64,000 nucleotides of DNA from Streptomyces massasporeus (GTDB lineage: Bacteria > Actinomycetota > Actinomycetes > Streptomycetales > Streptomycetaceae). The notes beneath the pieces are model-generated. The model was not told the DNA's origin. It did not search any database and worked only from the letters and a program-made list of their open reading frames with translations. The DNA lies in the NCBI RefSeq assembly GCF_014648995.1, contig NZ_BMSE01000002.1:248001-312000 (forward strand), in the 5' to 3' direction. This document shows positions 38,464 to 45,734 of the stretch, in pieces; the first letter of the stretch is position 1, and the number at the start of each line of letters is the position of its first letter. The position numbers were made by a program, and so were the translations under genes.

Positions 38464-40080
38464 TCACATCCGGAAGACGCCGAACTGGGGGTCACCCAGG
38501 GGCGCGTTGGCGCACGCGGTCAGGGCCAGGCCCAGGACCTGGCGGGTGTCCAGCGGGTCGATCACACCGTCGTCCCAGAGCCGGGCCGACGCGTAGTAGG
38601 CGTTGCCCTGGCGCTCGTACTGGGCGCGGATCGGGGCCTTGAAGGCGTCCTCGTCCTCCGCGGGCCAGGCTTCGCCGCGGCCCTCCAGCTGGTCCCGCTT
38701 GACGGTCGCGAGGACCGAGGCGGCCTGCTCGCCGCCCATGACCGAGATCTTGGCGTTCGGCCACATCCACAGGAAGCGGGGGGAGTACGCCCTGCCGCAC
38801 ATCGAGTAGTTGCCCGCGCCGTACGAGCCGCCGACCACGACCGTCAGCTTCGGTACGCGGGTGCAGGCCACCGCCGTGACCATCTTGGCGCCGTGCTTGG
38901 CGATGCCGCCCGCCTCGTAGTCCTTGCCGACCATGAAGCCCGAGATGTTCTGGAGGAAGACCAGGGGGATGCCGCGCTGGTCGCACAGCTCGATGAAGTG
39001 GGCGCCCTTCTGGGCGGACTCGGAGAACAGGATGCCGTTGTTGGCGACGATCCCCACCGGGTGGCCGTGGATCCGGGCGAAGCCCGTGACCAGGGTCTGG
39101 CCGAACTCGGACTTGAACTCGGCGAAGCGGGAGCCGTCGACGACCCGGGCGATGATCTCGCGCACGTCGTAGGGGGTGCGGGAGTCGACCGGGACCGCGC
39201 CGTAGAGGCTGTGCGGGTCGACCTTGGGCTCCGTCGCCTCCTGGACCTCCCAGGGGAGTGCTCCTCGAGAGGGGAGCGTGGAGACGATGGTGCGGACGAT
39301 GCGGAGCGCGTGCGCGTCGTTCTCCGCGAGGTGGTCGGTGACGCCCGAGGTGCGGGAGTGGACCTCGCCGCCGCCGAGCTCCTCCGCCGTGACGACCTCG
39401 CCGGTGGCCGCCTTCACCAGGGGCGGGCCGCCCAGGAAGATGGTGCCCTGGTCGCGGACGATCACCGCCTCGTCGCTCATCGCCGGGACGTACGCCCCGC
39501 CGGCCGTGCACGAGCCGAGGACGGCGGCGATCTGGGGGATGCCGGCGCCGGACATGCGGGCCTGGTTGTAGAAGATGCGGCCGAAGTGGTCGCGGTCCGG
39601 GAAGACCTCGTCCTGCATGGGGAGGAAGGCGCCGCCGGAGTCCACCAGGTAGACACAGGGGAGGCGGTTGTCGAGGGCGACCTCCTGGGCGCGGAGGTGC
39701 TTCTTGACCGTCATCGGGTAGTACGTGCCGCCCTTGACCGTGGCGTCGTTGGCGATGACCACCGTCTCGCGGCCGCTGACCCGGCCGATGCCGGCGATGA
39801 CGCCGGCGGCCGGGGCCTGCCCCTCGTACATCCCGTCGGCCGCGAGCGGGGCCAGCTCCAGGAAGGGCGAGCCCGGGTCGAGGAGGGTGTCCACGCGGTC
39901 GCGGGGGAGCAGCTTGCCGCGGGCCGTGTGGCGGGCGCGGGCCTTCTCGCCGCCGCCCTGTGCGGCGGCGGCGAGCTTGGTGCGCAGCTCCTCGACGAGG
40001 GCGTGGTGCCCCTCCTCGTTGGCCCGAAAGGCCTCCGACGCGGGGTCTGCCGCGCTCGTGAGCTCCGGTGCCTCGTGCAT
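38464..40080 (-). CDS. accD1: Acyl-CoA carboxylase beta subunit (methylcrotonyl type)
   Basis: A 538-residue carboxyltransferase with N and C crotonase-like halves. The N half has [22 protein letters not shown] and a Gly-rich [16 protein letters not shown] loop. The C half has [48 protein letters not shown] and [20 protein letters not shown]. The full [10 protein letters not shown] stretch and the accompanying HMG-CoA lyase favour methylcrotonyl-CoA over propionyl-CoA. It is the first gene of the operon, and its upstream region carries two TetR-type operators. ATG 40080 begins [10 protein letters not shown], with GGAC weak before it. Confidence 0.95.
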   Translation of the reverse strand: MHEAPELTSAADPASEAFRANEEGHHALVEELRTKLAAAAQGGGEKARARHTARGKLLPRDRVDTLLDPGSPFLELAPLAADGMYEGQAPAAGVIAGIGRVSGRETVVIANDATVKGGTYYPMTVKKHLRAQEVALDNRLPCVYLVDSGGAFLPMQDEVFPDRDHFGRIFYNQARMSGAGIPQIAAVLGSCTAGGAYVPAMSDEAVIVRDQGTIFLGGPPLVKAATGEVVTAEELGGGEVHSRTSGVTDHLAENDAHALRIVRTIVSTLPSRGALPWEVQEATEPKVDPHSLYGAVPVDSRTPYDVREIIARVVDGSRFAEFKSEFGQTLVTGFARIHGHPVGIVANNGILFSESAQKGAHFIELCDQRGIPLVFLQNISGFMVGKDYEAGGIAKHGAKMVTAVACTRVPKLTVVVGGSYGAGNYSMCGRAYSPRFLWMWPNAKISVMGGEQAASVLATVKRDQLEGRGEAWPAEDEDAFKAPIRAQYERQGNAYYASARLWDDGVIDPLDTRQVLGLALTACANAPLGDPQFGVFRM

Positions 40081-40100
40081 CCTGCGGGTCCCCTCACCTT

Positions 40101-40116
40101 GTTAATGAGCGTTAAC
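40101..40116. promoter_or_regulatory. TetR-type operator 1 (GTTAA-N6-TTAAC)
   Basis: GTTAATGAGCGTTAAC has perfect 5-base arms. It sits 20 bases upstream of accD1 in the divergent region shared with the TetR gene. The pattern equals the 16-base palindrome that I recall for the Streptomyces AccR repressor of this operon. Confidence 0.8.
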
Positions 40117-40129
40117 GCATTTCCTTCAG

Positions 40130-40145
40130 GTTAACGACCGCTAAC
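40130..40145. promoter_or_regulatory. TetR-type operator 2
   Basis: GTTAACGACCGCTAAC repeats the first operator with one arm mismatch, 29 bases further, and 22 bases before the TetR start. Two sites between divergent genes suggest repression of the operon and autoregulation. Confidence 0.75.
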
Positions 40146-40167
40146 CTCCCTGTCTAGAATTGTTTTC

Positions 40168-40761
40168 ATGGCCACCAGAACCGACGCCCCCACCCGCCGT
40201 GAGCAGATCCTCAAGGAGGCCGCTCGGCTGTTCGCCGAGCGGGGGTTCCATGGGGTCGGAGTCGACGAGATAGGCGCCGCGGTCGGGATCAGCGGGCCCG
40301 GGCTGTACCGGCACTTCGCGGGCAAGGACGCCATGCTCGCGGAGCTGCTGGTGGGGATCAGCGGGCAGTTGCTGACCGGGGCGAAGCGGAGGCTGGCGGA
40401 GGCGGACGGGGGTGGGGCGGAGGCGGTCCTCGACTCGCTGATCGAGGGGCACATCGACTTCGCGCTCGACGACCGGCCTCTGATCACCCTGCACGACCGT
40501 GAGCTGGACCGCCTCCGGGACACCGACCGGAAGATGGTGCGGCAGTTGCAGCGGCAGTACGTGGAGCTGTGGGTCGGGGTGGTGCGGGAGGTGTACGCGG
40601 GGTTGGGGGAGCCCGCGGCTCGTTCTGCCGTGCACTCGGTGTTCGGGTTGTTGAACTCGACGCCGCATCTGGGGAGGGCGGGGTCGTTGCCCGGGCGGGG
40701 TGCTACGGCGGAGTTGTTGCACCGGATGGCCCGGGGGGCGTTTGCGGCGGCGGTCGATTAG
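40168..40761 (+). CDS. accR: TetR-family repressor of the acyl-CoA carboxylase operon
   Basis: A 197-residue TetR regulator. The N-terminal helix-turn-helix at residues ~12-58 reads REQILKEAARLFAERGF-HGVGVDEIG, AVGISGPGLYRHFAGKDAM. The C-terminal two-thirds is an all-helical ligand pocket. The ligand is probably an acyl-CoA or other short-chain CoA product of the operon. It is divergent from accD1 with both operators between them, so it is the logical repressor. The symbol rests on my memory of AccR in this location and was not checked. The C-terminal section uses more relaxed G-rich codons (ggggttgggggag) than its neighbours. Confidence 0.85.
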   Translation: MATRTDAPTRREQILKEAARLFAERGFHGVGVDEIGAAVGISGPGLYRHFAGKDAMLAELLVGISGQLLTGAKRRLAEADGGGAEAVLDSLIEGHIDFALDDRPLITLHDRELDRLRDTDRKMVRQLQRQYVELWVGVVREVYAGLGEPAARSAVHSVFGLLNSTPHLGRAGSLPGRGATAELLHRMARGAFAAAVD

Positions 40762-40816
40762 GGGCCTTCGCCCACCCGCCCGCCCGTATCTGTCGGCCAG
40801 GAGGCTGGACTCGTCC

Positions 40817-40925
40817 CGGGGCTCCGCCCCGAGCCCCGGCGGGGGCTCCGCCCCGAGCCCCGGCGGGGGCTCCGCCCCGAGCCCCGGCGGGGGCTCCGCC
40901 CCGAGCCCCGGCGGGGGCTCCGCCC
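40817..40925. repeat. Tandem array, 24-base unit, about 4.5 copies
   Basis: Units start at 40817, 40841, 40865, 40889 and 40913 (the last incomplete). Each has GGGGCTCCGCCCC followed by GAGCCCCGGCG. The unit contains a GGGGCT / AGCCCC inverted repeat, so each copy can fold as a hairpin and the array as a cruciform or strong terminator. The copies appear identical. It follows the TetR gene stop by 55 bases. Confidence 0.9.
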
Positions 40926-41003
40926 CCCCCCGCACCCCCACCCACTCCCGAGGCACCCCCCGGCGTGACGAGCGTTACCCCACCCCCACCCTGGACGGTC
41001 GTC

Positions 41004-41019
41004 GATACCCGCCGGTATC
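41004..41019. promoter_or_regulatory. Palindrome upstream of the LCAD-like gene
   Basis: GATACC-CGCC-GGTATC has perfect 6-base arms and lies 48 bases before the GTG start. With AAGCGCTT at 41031-41038 this is a candidate promoter-operator zone; the regulator is unknown. Confidence 0.55.
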
Positions 41020-41066
41020 TTTGGCTGAGCAAGCGCTTAGACATGCGAAGTCGTGGAGGTGGCGGC

Positions 41067-42224
41067 GTGCGCCGTACGGTGTTCAACGAGGATCACGAGG
41101 CGTTCCGGGAGACCCTTCGCGCCTTCATCGAGGCCGAGGTCGTACCGGTGTACGACGAGTGGTTCGCGGCGGGCCAGGCGCCCCGCGACTTCTACTACAA
41201 GCTCGGTGAGCTGGGCATCTTCGGCATCAACGTGCCCGAGGAGTTCGGCGGCGCGGGCCTGGACAGCCACAAGTTCGAGGCCGTCCTGTACGAGGAGACC
41301 GCTCGCGCGGGCGTCGCGTTCGGCGGCTCCGGCGTGCACGTGCTGCTCGCCCTGCCGTACCTCAAGATGCTCGCCACCGACGAGCAGAAGAAGCGGTTCC
41401 TGCCGAAGTTCGTCTCCGGCGAGGAGATGTGGGCCATCGCGATGACGGAGCCGGGCACCGGTTCCGACCTCGCGGGCATGAAGTCCACCGCCAAGCTGAG
41501 CGAGGACGGGACCCACTACGTCCTCAACGGCGCCAAGACCTTCATCACCGGCGGCGTGCACGCCGACCGCATGATCGTCTGCGCCCGCACCTCCGCGCCG
41601 ACCGCCGAGGACCGCCGCCACGGCATCTCCCTCTTCGCCGTGGACACCAAGTCCGAGGGCTACTCCGTCGGCCGAAAGCTCGACAAGCTCGGCCTGAAGA
41701 CCTCCGACACCGCCGAGCTGGCGTTCGTCGACGTCAAGGTGCCCGTCGAGGACCTGCTCGGCGAGGAGAACAAGGGCTTCTACTACCTCGGCCACAACCT
41801 GGCCTCCGAGCGCTGGGGCATCGCCTTCGGTGCCTACGCCCAGGCCAAGGCCGCCGTGCGGTTCGCCAAGCAGTACGTCCAGGACCGCACCGTCTTCGGC
41901 AAGACGGTCGCGTCCTTCCAGAACACCAAGTTCGAGCTGGCCGCCTGCCAGGCCGAGGTGGACGCCGCCGAGGCCGTCGCCGACCGCGCGACCGAGGCCC
42001 TCGACGCCGGTGAGCTCACCCCCGCCGAGGCCGCGAGCGCCAAGCTGTTCTGCACCGAGGTCGCCCACCGCGTCATCGACCGCTGCCTCCAGCTGCACGG
42101 CGGCTACGGCTTCATGAACGAGTACCCGATCGCCCGCCTGTACGCGGACAACCGCGTCAACCGCATCTACGGCGGCACCAGCGAGATCATGAAGTCGATC
42201 ATCGCGAAGAACATGGGCCTGTAA
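41067..42224 (+). CDS. Acyl-CoA dehydrogenase, LCAD-like
   Basis: A 385-residue FAD enzyme. AMTEPGTGSDLAGM, KTFITGGVHADR, DRTVFGKTVASFQ and LHGGYGFMNEYPIARLYADNR are family motifs. The end reads RIYGGTSEIMKSII, with Gly where MCAD/SCAD have the catalytic Glu. As in long-chain dehydrogenases, the base may instead be the Glu in NLASERWGIA. GTG 41067 is chosen because GGAGGT lies 7 bases before it; an ATG at 41044 would put the ribosome site inside the gene. The upstream reading frame through the repeats is rejected. A TesB thioesterase gene follows by 35 bases, so the two probably form an operon. Confidence 0.93.
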   Translation: MRRTVFNEDHEAFRETLRAFIEAEVVPVYDEWFAAGQAPRDFYYKLGELGIFGINVPEEFGGAGLDSHKFEAVLYEETARAGVAFGGSGVHVLLALPYLKMLATDEQKKRFLPKFVSGEEMWAIAMTEPGTGSDLAGMKSTAKLSEDGTHYVLNGAKTFITGGVHADRMIVCARTSAPTAEDRRHGISLFAVDTKSEGYSVGRKLDKLGLKTSDTAELAFVDVKVPVEDLLGEENKGFYYLGHNLASERWGIAFGAYAQAKAAVRFAKQYVQDRTVFGKTVASFQNTKFELAACQAEVDAAEAVADRATEALDAGELTPAEAASAKLFCTEVAHRVIDRCLQLHGGYGFMNEYPIARLYADNRVNRIYGGTSEIMKSIIAKNMGL

Positions 42225-42259
42225 GCCGACCGTAGTCATTGGCCGGTACAACAGTTGCC

Positions 42260-43141
42260 ATGAGCAATGCACTTCAGGGCCTCCTCGATCTGCTCGACCT
42301 GGAGCAGATCGAGGAGGACATCTTCCGCGGCCGGTCCCGGTCCGCCGTCGTCCCCCGGGTTTTCGGCGGGCAGGTCGCGGCCCAGGCGCTCGTCGCCGCC
42401 GGCCGCACGGTCCCCGAGGACCGGCCCGCGCACTCGCTGCACGCGTATTTCCTGCGCCCCGGCGACCCCGGCGCGCCCATCGTCTACACGGTCGACCGGA
42501 TCCGCGACGGCCGCTCCTTCACCACCCGCCGGGTGGTCGCCGTCCAGCACGGCAAGCCGATCTTCCATCTCTCGGCCTCGTTCCAGGTGCACGAGGACGG
42601 GCTGGACCACCAGGAGCCGATGCCCGCCTCGCCCGACCCCGTGACCCTCCCGACCGGTGAGGAGCGGCTGCGCGGGTACGGGCATCTCGACCCCGTCGTG
42701 GTGGAGAAGTTCCTCGAGGCCCGGGCCGCGGTCGATCTCCGATACGTCGACGAGCCGCCCTACGGCCGGTTCGGCGAGCCGCGCGAGCCGCACTCGCAGG
42801 TGTGGTTCCGGACCAACGGCAAGCTCGCGGACGATCCGCTGCTGCACGTCGTTCTCGCCACCTACGTCTCCGACATGACGCTGCTCGACTCCGTGCTGCT
42901 CGCGCACGGGCGCGGGGGGTGGGCCGTCGGGGATGTGGTCGGGGCCTCGCTCGACCACGCGATGTGGTTCCACCGGCCGTTCCGCGCCGACGAGTGGCTG
43001 CTGTACGACCAGGAGTCCCCGTCCGCGTACGGCGGCCGGGGACTGGGGCAGGCACGGATCTACACGCAGGACGGGCGGCTCGCCATCACCGTGATCCAGG
43101 AGGGCGTGGTCCGCGTCCCGCGCGAGCCGGGCCCTAGCTGA
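42260..43141 (+). CDS. tesB: Acyl-CoA thioesterase II
   Basis: A 293-residue cytoplasmic thioesterase with two hot-dog domains of the TesB family, hydrolysing medium/long acyl-CoA to free acid and CoA. Visible family elements are RVFGGQVAAQALVAAGRTV, HSLHAYFLRPGDP, GRSFTTRRVVAVQHGKPIF, and in the C half SDMTLLDSVLLAHG, SLDHAMWFHRPFRADEWLLY (catalytic Asp region) and QSPSA-like ESPSAYGGRGLG. ATG 42260 is chosen over one seven codons upstream, matching MSNALQGLLDLL. Its stop overlaps the 3' end of the convergent next gene by 8 bases. Confidence 0.95.
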   Translation: MSNALQGLLDLLDLEQIEEDIFRGRSRSAVVPRVFGGQVAAQALVAAGRTVPEDRPAHSLHAYFLRPGDPGAPIVYTVDRIRDGRSFTTRRVVAVQHGKPIFHLSASFQVHEDGLDHQEPMPASPDPVTLPTGEERLRGYGHLDPVVVEKFLEARAAVDLRYVDEPPYGRFGEPREPHSQVWFRTNGKLADDPLLHVVLATYVSDMTLLDSVLLAHGRGGWAVGDVVGASLDHAMWFHRPFRADEWLLYDQESPSAYGGRGLGQARIYTQDGRLAITVIQEGVVRVPREPGPS

Positions 43142-43931
43142 GGCCCGCCTCCGACAGCAGGTAGGCCGTCATCGGGTCGTAGTGGCGGGGGCTGATCACG
43201 TGGTCGTCGAGGGGCACCGTCACCTGCACGGTGCCCTCGGCCTCGGCGATGAAGAGGGCCGGGTCGTTGCAGTCGGCGTAGCCGACGGAGTCGACGCCGT
43301 GCTGGCCCGCGTAGCCCGCCCAGCCGTGGTCGGCGACGACCAGGTCGGGCAGCGGGCGGCCCTCGCGCTCCAGGCCCTTCAGGATCGCCTTCATGGGTTC
43401 GCCCGAGTGGGTGTGCCACAGGGTGGCGCCGTGCTCCAGGACCGCCACGTCCGCGAACTGCATCACGTAGCCCTCCTCGGTCGTCAGCCCCTCCGGGATG
43501 ACGACGATCTCGCAGCCGGCCGCGCGCAGCGCCGCCGCGGTCGCGCGGTGCACGTCGAGGAGGCCGCCGGGGTGGCCGGTGGCGAAGAGGACGCGCTGCT
43601 GGCCGTCCGCCGCCTTGCGCAGCCGCCCGGCCAGCCGCTCCAGACCGTCGACGGTCAGCTCCGGGTCGATGGTGTCCTGGCCGTACCGGTACTCGGGGTC
43701 GTCGTTCACACCGACCCGCTCCGCCATCACCGCGAGGACGTCCTGCTCGTCGCCCCAGCGGTCGCCGAGTTCCAGCCCGAACCAGTAGTGGCGGTCGCTG
43801 TTCGCCAGCTTGCGGTAGTGGGAGAGGTTGTTCTCGCGGGGTGTGGCGACATCGCCCGCGATGCGCGTCCTGACGAGGTGTTCGACGAGTTCGGCGCGGC
43901 TGGGTGTCCCGGATATCGGCATGACATCCAT
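43134..43931 (-). CDS. Conserved protein of unknown function ('phosphatase'-annotated family)
   Basis: A 265-residue cytoplasmic protein. I cannot place it in a named structural family; similar Streptomyces proteins are, as I recall, labelled phosphatase without proof. The sequence shows a Rossmann-like alternation, with VLFATGHPGGLLDVHRA, GCEIVVIPEGLTTEEGY, PDLVVADHGWAGYAGQHG and VISPRHYDPMTAYLL. The conserved His and Asp residues (ATGHPGG, ADHGWAG) could bind metal or phosphate. The ATG at 43931 lacks a strong ribosome site, and another at 43922 is possible. It lies 84 bases downstream of the PucR gene on the same strand. Confidence 0.7.
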   Translation of the reverse strand: MDVMPISGTPSRAELVEHLVRTRIAGDVATPRENNLSHYRKLANSDRHYWFGLELGDRWGDEQDVLAVMAERVGVNDDPEYRYGQDTIDPELTVDGLERLAGRLRKAADGQQRVLFATGHPGGLLDVHRATAAALRAAGCEIVVIPEGLTTEEGYVMQFADVAVLEHGATLWHTHSGEPMKAILKGLEREGRPLPDLVVADHGWAGYAGQHGVDSVGYADCNDPALFIAEAEGTVQVTVPLDDHVISPRHYDPMTAYLLSEAGLS

Positions 43932-44015
43932 TGTGAGGCAGCCGACTGTGGGCGTCCCTGGCGTATCGCACGCTGGGATGTGCGTCACGTACTCAGCGGG
44001 ACACCGCTCACGTAC

Positions 44016-45611
44016 TCAGCTGTGCCGCAGCGCGAACCAGAGTTCCATCCGTACGTCCGGGTCGTCGAGGTCCGTCGCGAGGAGGGCCGCGCAGCGGGCG
44101 ATGCGCTGGCGCACGGTGTTGCGGTGCACGGACAGGGCGACGGCCGTGCGGTCCCAGCTGCCGTGCAGGGAGAGCCAGGTGCGCAGGGTCTCGGTGAGCG
44201 CGGGGTGGGCCGTGACGGGGGCGAGCAGGGCGCGGGCGTGGGCCGCCGCCTCGCCGGGCGGGACCAGGTCGGCGAGGGCGGGGCGTGCGCCGTGCCGGAG
44301 CAGCGGGGCGCGGGTGGCACGGGCTCGGGCCAGAGCGCGGGCGGCCTGGGTGTCGGCGGCTGGCCAGTCCTCCGGTTCCACGGCGGCGCTGACGCCCAGG
44401 GTCCAGCCGGGCAGCGGGTCGGCCGGTGCCCGGTCGGCCGGGACCAGGACCCGTACGACGTCCTCCGCCGGGTCGACCAGCGCGGACCCGAGCGCGGCGC
44501 CGAGCGCGGAGGCCGCGACGGGGTCGGAGGCGCCGTCCCCGTCCGGCCGGGCCCGCACGACGACCCACGGCCCGTCGCCGAGCAGCGACGCGACCTCCTC
44601 GGGCGGCACGCCGAGCAGCATCCGCACCAGCGCGGAGGAACGGGCGGCCCCGGTGCCGCTCTGCTGCTCGCCGGTGAGCAGCGACAGCAGCACGGCCGCG
44701 ACGGAGGCGACGGTGTGGTCACCGGCGGTCCGCTGCGGCGCGGCGACCCCGAGCACGAACCCGTGCCCGGCGCCCAGGCTGTAGGCGGCGAGATGCAGCC
44801 CGGCGACGGAGTCGGTGGCGGAGGCGGGGGCGGGGCGGCTGGGGTCGGTGGGTGCTGCCGCCGCGGGAGGCTCGGACCGGGTCGGGGCGCCGGGCTCGGC
44901 CTGCCGTGGCGCGCCCGGGTTGGAGCCGCTGTGCGGTGCCGCACTCGCGGCCTGCGTCGGCCGGGACGGTCGTACCACCTCCGTCAGCCGGGTCAGCGCC
45001 GCCCGGGCCTCTTCCCCGGGCTTCCGTCCCGCCGAGGCGATCTCCGTCCCCTCCGGCCCGTACAGCACCGCCCAGCCGCCCAGTCGCTGGGCGAGTTGGC
45101 GGAGGACGGAGGGGACCGGGTCGGGGCGGGACGCGGCGGTGGCGAGGCTCTGCTGGGCCTCGGTGACGCGGCGGAGTTCGGCGAGGCGGGCCCGGGCCAT
45201 CAGCTGCCAGACCGCGCGGGCCACGCCCGAGAAGGTGGTGCGGGGCGGCACCTCCAGCAGAGGCAGGCCGTGCGAGGCGCAGGCCGCGACCAGGGCCTCC
45301 GGCACCGTGTCGTGCACCGGCGCCACCCCGAAGCCGAGGGCGGCGCCGCCCGCCGCCACGATCCGGGAGACGTAGTCGTCGAAGTACGAGGTCTCCGGGC
45401 CCACCGCCTCCGGGATGTGCACGCCGGCGCTGAGCAGCAGCTCGCCGCCCAGCAGATAGGGGTACGGGTCGGCCATCTCCGAGGTGTGCACCCAGTGGAG
45501 GACGACCTCCTCGGCGGGCGGCCCCGCGAGCTGTCGCAGGCCAAGGTCCTCGCGGGCCAGCAGCGCGGTCAGCGGGACGGGTGGGGTGGGCGGGACCGAC
45601 GGATCCGGCAT
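44016..45611 (-). CDS. PucR-family transcriptional regulator
   Basis: A 531-residue regulator. Residues ~10-130 are the PucR N-terminal (purine catabolism) domain with VVLHWVHTSEMADPYPYLLGGELLL. A GGDEF-like remnant and a low-complexity Ala/Pro linker (~230-285) follow. The C-terminal helix-turn-helix (PucR_HTH_30) is at ~465-525: LRTWLSLHGSWDRTAVALSVHRNTVRQRI. ATG 45611 follows GGAGGG. It is divergent from the SSS transporter/ureohydrolase/ThDP set across 123 bases, so it is the likely regulator. PucR members usually sense purine- or nitrogen-related metabolites; a guanidino-compound ligand is my inference. Confidence 0.9.
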   Translation of the reverse strand: MPDPSVPPTPPVPLTALLAREDLGLRQLAGPPAEEVVLHWVHTSEMADPYPYLLGGELLLSAGVHIPEAVGPETSYFDDYVSRIVAAGGAALGFGVAPVHDTVPEALVAACASHGLPLLEVPPRTTFSGVARAVWQLMARARLAELRRVTEAQQSLATAASRPDPVPSVLRQLAQRLGGWAVLYGPEGTEIASAGRKPGEEARAALTRLTEVVRPSRPTQAASAAPHSGSNPGAPRQAEPGAPTRSEPPAAAAPTDPSRPAPASATDSVAGLHLAAYSLGAGHGFVLGVAAPQRTAGDHTVASVAAVLLSLLTGEQQSGTGAARSSALVRMLLGVPPEEVASLLGDGPWVVVRARPDGDGASDPVAASALGAALGSALVDPAEDVVRVLVPADRAPADPLPGWTLGVSAAVEPEDWPAADTQAARALARARATRAPLLRHGARPALADLVPPGEAAAHARALLAPVTAHPALTETLRTWLSLHGSWDRTAVALSVHRNTVRQRIARCAALLATDLDDPDVRMELWFALRHS

Positions 45612-45734
45612 GGTGTGCGTTCCCTCCATCCAGCACCGGCTCCAATGGATGAAACGTACACTTCGCAGTCGCTTTCCGGCCACCTAAGGTCAGTCCTCGT
45701 CACCCGCCGGCGACACCGATCGAAGGAGGCCCTC

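Larger units (their letters stand above)
40762..41066. other. Non-coding stretch with tandem repeats and palindromes
   Basis: A 305-base gap with no credible gene. It contains the 24-base tandem array (40817-40925), a C-rich run, the palindrome at 41004-41019 and AAGCGCTT at 41031-41038 before the dehydrogenase start. The long open frame crossing it is an artefact of the repeats' GC content (it would encode Ala-Pro-Arg repeats). Confidence 0.7.

Noticed and set aside
40817..40925. CRISPR-like array.
   Set aside because: Units are directly contiguous with no spacers and no cas genes are present; it is a simple tandem repeat.
40569..41066. A 166-residue N-terminal extension of the LCAD-like gene.
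   Set aside because: It runs through tetR in another frame and the tandem array, giving Ala-Pro-Arg repeats; GTG 41067 has the real ribosome site.
43182..45734. A long N-terminal extension of the SSS transporter over two minus-strand genes.
   Set aside because: It is antisense to the PucR and unknown-protein genes; AAGGAGG and MAVDYAVIVV define the start.
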